Shown in pieces: positions 37,366 through 50,200 of a DNA stretch of 64,000 nt. The stretch is from Scatophagus argus. Its lineage: Eukaryota > Chordata > Actinopteri > Scatophagidae. The number at the start of each line of letters is the position of its first letter. The stretch's first letter is position 1. The translations under genes and the position numbers were made by a program. A model generated the notes under the pieces. It saw only the letters and a list, made by a program, of their open reading frames with translations. It ran no database searches and was not told where the DNA came from. The DNA lies in NCBI RefSeq assembly GCF_020382885.2, contig NC_058506.1, positions 14,300,318-14,364,317 on the forward strand. Reading direction: 5' to 3'.

Positions 37366-40123
37366 GCCAAGTGCTATAAACCAATTATCAGCTGCCCACA
37401 CACTTTCCTGTTCTCTTGCTCCTCTTCATTTCCTTTCCTCTCTCCTGACCTACATCAGCGGCGACATGGATGTTCAGCTCATAACAGGCCCTGATGTCAG
37501 AACCAAAGCCTTCGTCCTTCCACTCTTTTCCTTGCTTCTTTTCTACTCATCATTCCCTCACTCACTCTACGTCTTCTTTTTCTACTGCTCATTTCTTCAC
37601 ACTCATCTGACCTACAAAGGCGGGGATGCTGACATTCTGCCCGTAGTTGACCCTCATGACGGGCGCGATGACCTCATCGATGAAGCGCTGTGACACACCC
37701 AGCTCCAGCAGCGAATCAGAGAGGGGCCTCCGGGTCATGTTGATGAAGCCACTCCCTCCAAGAGAGTCCAGCAGTTCCTCCACCGAGCTGAAGGCATAAC
37801 CATGAGCCTGGTACTTGTAGATCCTATATTATACACACACATCAAATGAGTCGTGATTAATTATAAAATACACCGGCTCACTGCAGCTGATTTAGAGAGT
37901 GGGCAAGAAAGACTAAATGAGACAGAGATAAATCATTTACTGAAGGAGGAAGTAGAGGTCGGTAAATGGCCAGAGTGTAGGGGTAAAGTGCAAATCGGAA
38001 TTTGGTCACTGTCTCAAGCAGAAACTAAGACACAATAAAAGAAGTGCAGCAAATGATTGGTTATGTCGGCCAGATTTGACAGGCTGATTAAGAACATCAA
38101 TTCTGTTGATTTCTATCGTTTTGTTGTTGGAGGATGAAGAGAGACAAATTTTCATTACAGTGGCACTTTCTATATTTATACCGACCTCATCCAGAAGGTT
38201 AGATACTGAGTGGAGGTTAGAAAATGACAGATAGCTCAGCATAGGCTTTACCCACTGACCCCAGTGACTGACTAACACTGGGAGGCAGTGTTGTGCGTTG
38301 ATTCTGAGCCTGAAGTACTTGTTTTTACAGTCATTTTGGTTCACTTGGTGATAAAGTGAGAGGAATCATGGTAAGAAGAAGGTTTAAATCAGAAATGGCG
38401 TTGCTGGATCAGTAGTGCAAAGTTGTTTCCTGTCATTAAAAGGTGAAAAATAGTTTCTTAGACCACTTCCATGTTATCTCCACAATCAAGTAGCATTACT
38501 ACACTACACAGATGGGAGAGAATGCAGACCACGAAGACAACATGTAGAAGCTGCCATGAGACTAGACAACAAACCAGCATGAGCAGATTTTGGCTTACCT
38601 CATGAATTTCTCCATGATCTCCTCCACCCACATCTGCAGGCGTATGAAGCTGATGCCGTAGCGCCACCACAGCCGAAACAGGTCCAGCAGGTACCAGTCT
38701 GTCTCCTCCAGAATCACCTCCTCGCCATTAAACACAGCTGTCTTACCCGCCACACTACGACGATACTTCAAACCTTGCGAAGCAGAAACATGGCGACACA
38801 AAGGATAAGCGCACACACATTCACCCAGGAAGGAATATAATGTCGAAAATGTCATGAATTAATTTGTCTCTGACAGTAGTGATGTAACATGGATCATAAA
38901 CCAACCTAGCTGTTTGACGAACTCCTGCATGTGGAGGTTGAGGGAATGTATGATGGAACCTCCAGACTCGTAGTCATGATGATTGACGGTTACGGTGGCA
39001 AGACGGCCTCCGACCTCCCCCTTCTCAAACACGTCCACCTGGACCTCAGGACCAAAGTGCTGCCGCAGGAAGTGGGCTGTGGCGCTGCCTCCTATCCCTG
39101 CCCCAACCACCGCTGGAGCACAGAGGATCAGAGCCGGCAACATAGAGGAAGGGTGAAATCAGAGTGTGGTTTGGAAGTGAAATGTGTCCCAAAGCGAATT
39201 ATCACAAATCATTGATAAATGTTTACTATTATTGTGAAGCACCTGGGTGAAGACATGGCCTCAATGAAAATGATAAGGTATGTGATCTTTAGGTTACAAA
39301 TGGATGAACATGTTATGTTTAAACCAAACATTGAAGCTTAATTCGTGTTGCCCTTAAGTCACTGTAAGACTTGACCTGAATTTCAGTTGTGACAAAAATT
39401 TTTGTACCTTTGTCACAACAATGACTCACCCCGGAAGCTCAAATTAGTTGGAAAATTGACATGTCCAGATGACGCACTCCAAAAACACTCATTTCATTGA
39501 TTATGGACAAGCCTAACAGTTAGTCATTCAACAATCATCATGAGTATGTGGTGATGAAATGTGAACAGGCCGACAGAGATGCTGTCAGATGAAAACAGGG
39601 TCGTGCTCGGGTTAGAAGACGGGGGAAGATTCAGGTGCCCATTAACTACAGCTGAATGCCTTTTCATTTCACCATTATTAAACGGGTGCTAAATTGGTAT
39701 AAATAGGGGGAAAACGCATCCTTTGTAAAGTCTAATGAAAAATGAAAGAAAAATAACGTGACAGTGAACTAAGCCTACCTGCAGACATAGCTAGTTTCAG
39801 CAGCTCACAGTAACATACGCACACCCAACGTTACTAACGTATATGAATGGCAAACTGAATGTCTCTTTATTAAAAAATATATATATATCCGGGAGTTAGC
39901 ATGCTGTAATACACATTATCTTTCATTCAGACTAGCCTGCAGCCCTCTGGATGCGGGCTAACGTTAGCTCAAACCAACGGCTGCGCTGATGCTTGAACAC
40001 GCTGGTTTCTTTACCTATTTTAGAAGGCGGAGCTCCGTCGACTTGAGCAGGTCCCGCCGGGTCTCCAGTAGCCGACCGGGCTGACAGCACGACGACGAGC
40101 AGCGGCAAGAGAGAGCCGCCCAT
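34627..40123 (-). CDS. pcyox1l: prenylcysteine oxidase 1-like (PCYOX1L), complete CDS in 7 exons
   Basis: Exons in transcript order: 40015-40123, 38906-39112, 38599-38773, 37612-37823, 37155-37295, 35704-36115, 34627-34876. The total is 1506 nt, 501 aa, all GT-AG. An N-terminal hydrophobic signal ([14 protein letters not shown]) is followed by the FAD dinucleotide-binding motif [15 protein letters not shown] (about residues 38-52), [58 protein letters not shown] and [14 protein letters not shown], ending [12 protein letters not shown]. The C-terminus and the MQEFVKQLG and SLAGAQ blocks fit PCYOX1L better than PCYOX1, agreeing with human 5q synteny. Enzymes of this family oxidatively cleave the thioether of prenylcysteine, using FAD and producing peroxide; PCYOX1 is lysosomal/secreted, while the substrate of the -like protein is less clear. 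An in-frame upstream ATG at 40196-40198 would add 25 residues. Confidence 0.94.
35020..35480. mobile_element. degenerate interspersed repeat common in percomorph fish
   Basis: Text such as AGTATCTCAACAAATATCAGATGGATT, AATTAGCAAATGTTAGCATGG (given here in pieces), AGCATGTTAGCACAAGCTACAGCC and ACAGAGCTGCTCACATGGCTG belongs to a very abundant non-coding repeat family that I recognise from percomorph genomes. The class is uncertain, the copy is diverged and no coding capacity is seen. It fills much of the last pcyox1l intron. Confidence 0.55.
37303..37362 (+). repeat. (AC)30 microsatellite at a pcyox1l 3' splice site
   Basis: In the sense of pcyox1l this is (GT)30 followed by TTTTACAG and the exon ending at 37295. 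The repeat therefore takes the place of the branch-point-proximal pyrimidine tract in an intron of only 316 bp. Confidence 0.97.
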
Positions 40124-40399
40124 AGCGGCGATAGAGCAGAGGTAACTGAGAGGAAAGGAGCCGAGCGGGTGCAGGACAAGGAGTAAACCTAACACCAAAA
40201 GCTAGCCCCTCTACCGCTCTCTCCTTTACAAAGGACTGTATGTTCAGAACAAGATCATTTGCATGTCAGTTGACTCTATCGCTGTGAATTGATATGCTAC
40301 GTTTTAAACAGACTCGGAACACTGCACAAAAGGCAGCTCCATAATGGCTATGATGTAGCTATGATAATGCAGGTCAATTCACCAATGAATGGTCCACAT

Positions 40400-40520
40400 C
40401 CGGCAACATCACGTGATCCCAAACTCTGGTTTGTTTCCGTTAGCTTCGATCAATGGCTATCGTGTATTGGCAGGATAACGAAAGGATGACCCGCCCTGCT
40501 CTGCTTCTGATTGGTTTACT
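40400..40520 (-). promoter_or_regulatory. pcyox1l promoter region with CLEAR-like E-box
   Basis: Upstream of the pcyox1l start there is a palindromic TCACGTGA at 40409-40416, matching the core of the TFEB/TFE3 CLEAR element, and an inverted CCAAT box (ATTGG, 40509-40513). The E-box is about 290 bp from the chosen ATG. A lysosomal-type enzyme is a plausible CLEAR target, but that is inference. Confidence 0.4.
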
Positions 40521-40724
40521 CAGAAATTCTTAGCGATACAAAACAAGTTTAAGTTCGCCCACCACAAACAAAACGTCACTCAGCGTAAACCAGTTAGGCA
40601 TATTCTTAATATGACTTATTCAAATAGATAACAACAGCCTACTCCAGCAATATTCACATAAGCGTTTATGTGAGATGTTAAAAAAATTCACAGGACGACA
40701 TATTGAAAAACAGTGGAAGTTGCT

Positions 40725-40730
40725 TTTATT
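40725..40730 (-). terminator. tcerg1 polyadenylation signal (AATAAA)
   Basis: AATAAA on the minus strand, 554 nt downstream of the tcerg1 stop codon. No earlier canonical signal was noted. It sits about 500 bp from the next gene's start, so the tcerg1 3' end and the pcyox1l promoter are close. Confidence 0.6.
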
Positions 40731-41283
40731 CATTCAACAGAGAAACTTCTGCGACATCGGAGTAAACCACTGAGCTGAAACTAACATTCACACTGAGCCG
40801 CTGAAACAATGACTGGCACAGTGGAGCAGTAAGGCTTAAGGACGCCTCAGACACATGTGCACACACACACACTCACTTACGCACCAAACACACACACACA
40901 TTCTCACACACTCATCTTCATGTAAATCAGCTATCTTACATCTCTGTGGCTGCTCGGGCACCAGCCTTATCACTATCCCTCTCCCTCTAATGTGGTCAGT
41001 CAGAGGGGAGGGGTCAAGGGTCACCTTTAGATCAGGTAACCTCTATTCCCCGCTGTTGCCTTAAAAGTAGGCTATCTCAGGGCTAAGAGGCGACATAACA
41101 CAGAGACCTCAACCGTTCATCTCTATGGTACATCTCTAAGCAACATGACCCCCAGCAATAACACTGCGAGGCCAGCTGTAGGCCTGGAGGGTGGGGGTTC
41201 AGGGGGTGTTGGGGGAGGTCATGCTCTGGCCAAAGGGAGGGCAAAGAGGAGTAGGGCACCGGCCGAGAAAATGATGCAATTGG
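40731..41283 (-). other. 3' UTR of tcerg1
   Basis: Non-coding sequence between the TGA at 41284-41286 and the AATAAA at 40725-40730. It contains a CA-rich tract at about 40859-40912. Confidence 0.6.
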
Positions 41284-44200
41284 TCACTTGGTAGAGCGTC
41301 GGGAGGGTTCAGAGGCAGTGGGAGGAGGCGGTGGACCACGGCGGTCTAGGTCTTCAATGTAGAACATGATGAGCTTACGGCGCTCCTCGGGGACACACTC
41401 CAGAACAAGGTACCGCTTATCATTCTGAAGGATCTTCTCCACATCTTTTAGATGCTGCTCTGACTCCTGGATGAGCTTTCTTGACCTGAGCGAAGGGAGG
41501 ATGTGAGACAAACGGAGGGAAGTCAGAAGCAGTATGGATGACACTATGAAAACCTTCAACTTTGCACTCGAGGCTGGAATCTGCTTGATCTGTTTAATAT
41601 AGTGGGAAAAATACACTGGATCTAAAGCAGTGAAAAAAACATTAGACTGTGACAAGTGGAGATACTTTTGTTGTTTAACAGGGTAGAACTTCTAATATTT
41701 TTGGGCTGCTATTTATATTAAAACATAAATGTAAGAAAAAGTGACACTTGCTTTGATTAACATCTATCTGGTGTGTGAAAGTGAGTGTACAGACCTGTAT
41801 GTGATGAACTTTGTCTCCTTCAGCAGGGTTCTGAAGTCAGCTTTGGCTGTGATGTACTTGTCTTTGATGTAGTCTTCAAACTCCCGCTGTCTCTTCTACA
41901 AACACAGATCAGACCAGGCACCAAACGTCAGACAGAATGGACACGGCCTATTTAACCTCACACCATATTACCTTTAAGGCAGTTATAAAAATATCAACCA
42001 TCCCCTTGATTAATCCAACAATGAGGTTTGGCTACTGTGAAAAGAAGCCAGCAGATCTTCCCCATTAGACCACCGAGTTGAGTCATATTAGCTGTAGTTT
42101 TTGATTAGCTTGATCAGCTGGTACTAAAGATCTGGACTAACATACAGATGTTCCTTAAGGCCAAGACTGTTTGTGCCTGAGCTGAGGTTTTGAAAAAGAA
42201 CAGTGACTGTATTAAGCTAGAAACAGATTTTAAAAATAAGAGGGAAAGGATGAAACTGCTGTCATTTTGACCAAGCTGTCTCAGTTCAGGGAACAAACAC
42301 ACATGTAGTCATGAGTTGCTAGACTTGTTTTTTTTTCCAAGACTGTTTTGTTGATCTGCCCTGCCTAACAGAGACTCACCAGATTCACAAACATCCAGTA
42401 AACTATTGTTAGAAAGTGACTTACTCTTTAGCGTTTTGTCATTATAGGAACAAAATAATGTGACGTAGATGGGAGGTTACCCATTAAAAGTCTTACTCTG
42501 TCACTGGAAGAGAACTTAATACAGCGAGGGTCCTCCTTGATAACCTTCTTCACCTCCTTCCATGTAGTTGTCAGTGTGATCTAAAACCCAAACAAAGAAC
42601 AGTCAGTCCATAAGCTTATCGAATTTATCGGGGATCAAACTGAACCGAGCCAAGTGTGCTTTCCCACGAGTGCTGAAGAGATAAGCAAACAGAGACAACA
42701 TTATTACCATGCTGGTCTCGTCCAGTAACTGTCTGAAATGTTCTTTTTTCTTCTTGGCCAGTGCCTCTACGTGTTCGTTGAACAGCTTCTCCTTCTCCTC
42801 TCTCTCTAGCAGTGATGCCGACTCCCAGCGATGGTCTTTCCGCAAGTTGCGGCGAGTGTCTGACCACGTTGCATCTGAAGACCGTACCTGAGCAATGAAA
42901 AGCAATGAATAAACCCTTTAAATTCAGTGTGACAAGTGATGAAGCAAATAAATAACTGACTGATGAAAATTCCAATATGATAACTTTGTTTCAAGGGAAA
43001 AAACAAAACCAGAGCTGCAGTTGATCTCACCATGTCAGACATGAGAGCTTTGAAATGCTGGATGGCCTCCTCCCTCTTGTGCTGCTCTCTTTCTCGGTCG
43101 ATCTCTTTGGTCTGTTCTGATCGGGCCTTCTGCACCTCCCGCTCCCTCTCTCTGAGACTGGCCTCGATGCGAGCCTGCCGCTCCAGTTCCCGCTCCTTCT
43201 CTATGTCCACGCTCTGTGGAAGATGACACACACAGTCTGTGATGTTCACATTGAAGACTATGCTGGAAAACAGCAGTCGTAAATCTCAACCGTCACACCA
43301 ACGGTTTGAAAATATGCAAAGAAATCAAGCATTTTGGACAATCTTGATAATAAGTAAAATGTTAAACATTAAATACTTCCATTAAAGAATACTATAAGTG
43401 TGCAGATTGTCTTTTAGTTACATACTCTCACACTCTCCGTCTGTGGTCAACATCGGGAGACGTGTTGACTCATTTTTACTTATGAGGAATTTATGGCCTC
43501 CATGGTAATAAAACACATTACATAAGCTGCCGGTTGAACTGGGCTTCATAACCACTTTTGGGGCTGGATAACTCAAAAAGACCTACCATAAATAAACAAG
43601 AAGAAACTCGCTATCCTAATAACAATCAGGCTACAAAGAACACATGAAGCCACACCCTCTGTATGAGACACTCTTTCCGTTTCAAAAGAATTATTAATCG
43701 GCTGTTAGTAGTGTCTTAAATTTGGGCCAATATGATATTTGTAGAAAGCAGTACTGGCCATGTTTTTAACATATGCACACACTCACAATAGAAAGATACT
43801 TAAGAAGAAAAACGATCAAACAGGGAAAAAGACTGACTGCATGGATGTTCAATTGATAAATTATCCATCTGACTTGCACCATACATAATTTATACCCATG
43901 CATGTCCAAAAGTAAAAAGCAAAGTTCAGTTAATATTGATCAGATATCACTGGCACATACACAGTGAAGTCATGATTTTCCATCCTGAGAGCTGCTCCTA
44001 CCTTGGCTTGTTTTTCCATATACTGTTTGAAAAGCTCTTCTCTGAGAGCAGAGCTCTCCACAGCCTTGTATCGTGGGTCAGTTTCTAGCCTCTCTTTCAC
44101 TTTGCTCCACCGCTGGCCTCCCTCTATGTGCTGATCACTTAGGAGATCAAAGAAGTCTTGTTTTACCTGAAAGCAAAACACGTACACCAAAATTATAAGA

Positions 44201-47200
44201 AATCTGTCCAGAATCCATGGTCAACAAGACTGCTGGACCCTGCAGATGGTGGAAATCCAGTAACTTGATCAAAAGCACATCAGCAGGTCAATGAAAGACT
44301 AAAGAAGTCCTGACTTGTGGTCAGTTGTCTTCCTGAAGCTGGAAAAACACACACCACACTCTTGTTGTACAGAGAGAGAGGGAGAGATGCTGTATATTGA
44401 TATCTGGGTTGAGTGAGTGAGTGATACCTTCTCTCCTCTGGACTTGGAGTCCTCTTTCTCTCTTTTCCTCATAGCGGTGATAAATTCCATGAAGATGGCC
44501 TCCCGGTCCTTCATCTTCTCTATGGTCTTAAATCGCGGGTCCCGGCCATGCTTCACTGCAAATTCACTAAACGTTGTTCTGAAAAGATTCAAAAACAAAA
44601 CAAACAAACATACATACATTACAGTTATAATTATTTTGTGAGATTATCTCTTCAGCACAACAAGAAAAAAAAATAATAAAAAAATAGTGCTTCGCCTCCT
44701 CCATCACCCTTTCTAACATATAGCTTATTTTATTATTTTATACTTAATTCTCCATTTTGGTGTTTACTCACAAACTAGTTTAATTTGCTTAACTTGCTTT
44801 TCCTTTCACTTTTCATGTTCACTCTGGACTCAACCACAGATGGCATTGTTGCCTCAGGTGGATAAAAAGGTGAAAACTGCTAAAAAGGATCATCAGAGGT
44901 ACTTCAGTGGCTGTTAATACACCTGGGTGTGCCACCCAAGTGAAGTCGTTGTGTGGGGAAATACACAATATGTGAGAAAACAAGAGGGGAACACGGCACC
45001 ATAAATAGAAAATGAATATCTGGCTGTTAATGTTGATTTTGTAGTAGGCCATCACAAATAACTGGATGTATGGGGAAACGCTGTGGCTGGCATGTCCCTT
45101 TACCTAGGTGTGAGCTTTGCCTCCTCCATCATCCTCCTAAACTCGTCTTTGGCCTGCATCAGCTTGTTCTTCTTCTCCTTCCTCTCTTCCTCTGCTCGCG
45201 TCTTCACGTACTGATCAAACACCTAAAGTGGTCATGATCACAAAACAAAGACTGGGATTAAAAAAAAAATATGGCCAGCATATGGCAGTGAGAACATGAG
45301 GATGTGCAACAGTATAACAGTGAGGAAGACAGAAACGTGTGAGCAACTGAACCTGTTTCCTCTCCTTTGGGTTGAGCAGAAGGTAACGTGGATCAAACAC
45401 AATCTTATGAAGCTCTTTGTCCCAAGTTGAGAATGCAGACACCTACATGTAAAACAGACAATACTGGCATTAGACAAACAACTAATATTAACCTGAAACA
45501 CAACTCATTAATTTCACAAAATTTTTACAATTTTGTCCATGAGAGTTTAATCTCAGCACTGAGCAAGGACACTGAAGAAGTTATGTGACAAGGCAACAAG
45601 GAATAACACACATAAAAACCTTCAGGAATGGACAGGTTTGTGCTGTTTAAAAGCTGAGTCCTGTGACGAACAGTCTGCAAACAAACCATTGACAAACTGT
45701 GTTAAATCATGTAGTAACTTTGACATAAAGCTTGTGTTACCCCTCTCTCCAGCAGCATTTCTCTGAACTGGGTCATCCGGGACTCTAGAGGCACTATAGC
45801 TCGTTCTCTGGCAGCTCTGAGTTCTGCCTCCATCGCTGCTTCCTTCTCAGAGTCCGCTTCCTTCACGTCCTCTTTCCTGTGACACCACAGAAGTCACAAG
45901 AGGTGGAGAAAATCAGGAATGAGAACAGAGACAAATCAGAAAAAAGGAAGAGAAACAAGAAAGTGCTTCCCAAAGCTAATTCAGATATTTCCAGAGGGAT
46001 AACAGGACTCCCTGAACTTTTGTAGTAATGAAACATTAAATGAGGAGGGAAAAGCATCACTTACTTCCTCTTTTTGGCTTTGGTTGGTTCTTCATCCTGA
46101 TTCTCTTCAGTAGCAATGGCTAATTCTAGCTCCTCCTTATTGACAACTATGTGCAAACACATACACAAATATTACACACTGATAGCAGCACTTGTGTTAT
46201 TCTGGCTACTTGTTTTGAGACAAGTACTGACACTGCACTGACACTCATTATTCATGCTAATCAAATTTACTCTGTTCAATGTCATAATCACTGACTGCAT
46301 GTTAATTTAAAGAATTTCCCCTCTGGGATAAATAAAGGAATTCTGATTCTGAATATGTGTTTGTCCACACCTGTCTTCTTGCCATCCTCCAGGCCCCTCT
46401 TGTGCGGTGGCTCCTGGATGTGTTTGTCAACATCAGCTCTACCAACCAGCTCCTCAGGCCGATCCCACATGGACAACCGCGTAGTTGGGTTGTAGAAGAA
46501 CACGCGATCATCACCCGTCCATACCACACACCTAATATGAATTAGTAGACGCATATACATGCAAGATTGTTGCATGTGTCATGTGTATGCAAGATTTATT
46601 GTGGTAAAGAGGAGCAGAGAGATGCTGTGATGCGGTGTACATACCATGGCGTGCCAGGGATGGGGTTGGTGGCTATAGGTCTGGCTTTCTGAGCTGCCTT
46701 TTCCTCCTCTGTCATCTCTTCTTCTTTTGGCTCCTTCAGAGAGAAAGAGAGAGAGAGAAATCAGTTCTCTCCATCACTGTTAAATTCATACTGTGAAACT
46801 ACATCTTATCTTCTTCATATTCTCTTCTTTTTTTAAATGATTAATTTGCAAAACCAAAAATGTAAATAAAAAAAATGTAACCATTTCACAACACACTTAC
46901 ACAGTGCAGTACTTAATTATGGTCAGAGCAACAAAGCACTTCTGAAAATTTGAGATAGAGAAAACGTGGGGTTTTTTTTTATCTCTTTTAAACAGGTAAT
47001 TTAAGTCCTCACATACCTCCTTTTCATTATTAGTGTTTTCTGTTTTGTTCTCCTCATCCTCCATCTCCATCGCCTCTGCTTCTGCCTGAGCCAGACGCTC
47101 CTTGAGCTTTTCTGCTTCTTTTTCTGAGGACAGAAGGAGAAAAAAGGCATACACAAACACACCGTGAGGTAAGTAAAAGTGGTGTAGCGCAGCTCAGCAA

Positions 47201-50200
47201 ATGCAATTATTTCTGGTTTCATGTTCGGTTTCAATAAATGCTTTGTAAAGGGCAAGCTTCAAGTGGGTGAAGCTTTTGAAGCTGGTGCTGCTGAAAACCA
47301 CTCCATGTCCAGTGGACCATCTTAACATATCTGTTGGAAAGCCTACCTTTTTCCAGCAGGGCATGCGGTTTCTCCCAGGTGGATTCCAGTGTTCGGTTGT
47401 TGTAGTAGTACGTTTTCCCATCAGCTGTTTTGTACTCTGACCACTCAGGGAGCTGTAATGATCCAGCCATGGAGGCAGGAGCTGCTGAGAGAGCCAGCTG
47501 CGGATGCATCATGGAAACTAAAGGCGGGCCCATGCCAGGAAGCATGCCTGTCATCAGTCAGAGAGGAAAGCGACAGGCCGTGATTGGTCGAGGCTCATCT
47601 TGCTGTCTGAACCACTAATAGTAGTTGCAGTGGATTGTAGTCTAGAAAAGGCCCTTTTCTTATACATCTATTAAAAATAAAATGTACGTTGTGCGATTCC
47701 CCAGGCTGCTCTGTGGTAATCAAACACGTGTTAGTAAAACCAAAGAAAAACAGAGAGCTCCACAGGCAGAACAGAATTCACTGCAACTTGTAAAGGGCTG
47801 TCCCTGCAAGTACTTGCCTAGTCACCTAGTGGAGTTGACTGTTAGATGAGTGTGTGAATAAAAAGTCAAGTCCGATCGAGTCCAAGGATGAATTCAAAAA
47901 ACATAACTGACTGACAACAAACACCGGCCACACACAAACAAACAAACAAACAAAACAGTGCCCATATACACACACACAACCATGCCACGAAAGCAGACAA
48001 CCACATGACCACAACATGAAGCCCTAACTGCTATACTGCTGAATCACTACGGGACAACAGCGGCTAGTGTGATGGGAACTATGCTAACAGAGATGTTCTC
48101 TGTCCCAGCTACACTCACCAACCACACACCTGAAAATGACTGATCCTAACAATCAACCACGTGGCCCAACAATTTTAACAAATAGAGATGTAGATTTTCT
48201 AATGTTCTCCCATTTAATCGAGGCAAAACAATTAAGTCATAAATTTGACCTGACAGTTCCTGAGGACAACGCACGAGCAAAGTGCATTCATCATCTAGTG
48301 AAAGCCGAACACTAATGCTTGCAGCAAGATAAACAAGGATATGCTAGAAACTACACTTTTCAAGTAAAACAAACATTTAGAAAAATATGCTGGTGATGAA
48401 ATGATGCATGTGACATATGCTTTGCAGCTCTGAGTTTTAAATCCAGAGTAAATACAAAAATGTTAAGTCTTGTAAATATAATTACAAATGAGTTGTTAAA
48501 AACAATTGAGCTTTATGTAGTGCTTCTGTCTTTGGAATGGAAAAAATTTCACTACTGTACACCGGATGGATTATGTTGACAGCATTCACCACCATGCCAC
48601 TGTTTGAGGGTTCTCATATATAAACATATGACTCATGTAGACATCATTCACTACCATGCCATCTACTGTGGATCTGAGAGGCGAGCGGCTGGGTGTTTAC
48701 CGTTGGCGCTGGGGCCTGCCTTTACACAGGGTGCACCTACTATCTGCATCATTGCTACACCTGCAAGAACAACGGACAAGCAAGCATCTGGTTGAACACA
48801 GCAGGACACTAGACATCAACTACTATGGTGTGTAAGAGTTTGTGTGTGTGGCCCCACTCAGACAAACACACATCCAAATTTTGGATTGTGTACCATCGTT
48901 ATGTTACAACCGTCACTCACGATTTAGAGATGTAAGGAAAGACCAAAGGGGCTTAAAAACTAGGATTCATTTGGAGGCCATTGGTATATTAACAATTGCG
49001 ATAAAAGGAAAGTGAAGTTTCTGAAAAAAGCATCTCATCAAAGAGTGAATGCATTATGTTGGAACCACAAATCTAAACATCAGTCAGGAAGCTCTCAGTC
49101 TTGTCAGCTGCGTAACCACCAGCCCTAACCTCATCCCAGCTCCATCTCATTCTTCACTTACAACCCCCTTCTCCCAAAAAGTACCAAAAAACAATAAACT
49201 GAGAAAATTAACTACCCCAATGAACTTTTTCGACCAGTTTATGTCAAAATGAGAGACAGAGAGAAAAGGGAAAGAATAAAATAAGACACGCAACAGAGGA
49301 GAAAAGAAAAGCAACACAGAAAACCTTGAAAGTAAACACAGGGGACTAACAGGAGCATTTACATTAGCTTACATTTAAATTTAAGACACTGGGCAAGACT
49401 TGTGTGGCCTGTAAAATCTGTGCTGACTAATCTTAGCAGATGTCCACGACAATAAGGCATCTAGTGAGAAGTCTTTTACAGACACTCATGGCATTCACAT
49501 GTATGATCTGTGAGTGTGGGGCATTGGAGTCCATTGGTCCATTTTTCATTGTTATGAAATATGTACCCATTATGCCGAGTCAGTTTTCACAGAGACTGTA
49601 AAGCCAGTGTCAGCTATCACAAAGCATTTCTACAGTAGCCTATTAGCATCAGCATAACTCAATCAGCTAGAGAGCTAAAACTGCTGGAGATGTTAAAACT
49701 ACATGTAATAAAAACACTAACTTATTTTATACTAATTTATGAGTCCAAAGTATTGTACAAATGTTCCTATTCTTGCACGAACCCTTTCCAGTGGTAATCT
49801 CCTAACAGTAATTACCAGGGCATAAACATAAAACCAGCTAAATTAAAAAAAAAAAAAACTGTTGTTGCTCTACCTGTTACATGGGAAGCAAATTTACTCT
49901 CATATAGTCCCTCTCATTTTATATTTATAAATTAATTAAAAACAACAACAACTACAGCTGGTTTGCTGCAAAGTGCTAGCAGTTAGACATATGGCCTGTT
50001 AGTTTATTCCTCTTAATTTGAGGTTCCTACCTGGCAGAGGGATGTGCATGCCTGGCAAGGGCACCCTGAAAGGTGGCACCATGACAGGCGGGAAGGCAGG
50101 TATGGCCGCGGTGGGCTGTGCCACACTGTGAGGCAGAGCTGCAGGTAGCAGAGGCACTGTCTGCACTGCTGTAACAGGTGATGGCACCGTGGAAACAGTT

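Noticed and set aside
37172..37693. 173-residue plus-strand frame with His-Thr repeat
   Set aside because: Runs across the AC microsatellite and antisense to two pcyox1l exons.
48577..48672. Two imperfect copies of a segment containing CATTCAC(C/T)ACCATGCCA
   Set aside because: A short local duplication in a tcerg1 intron with no further structure; not informative alone.
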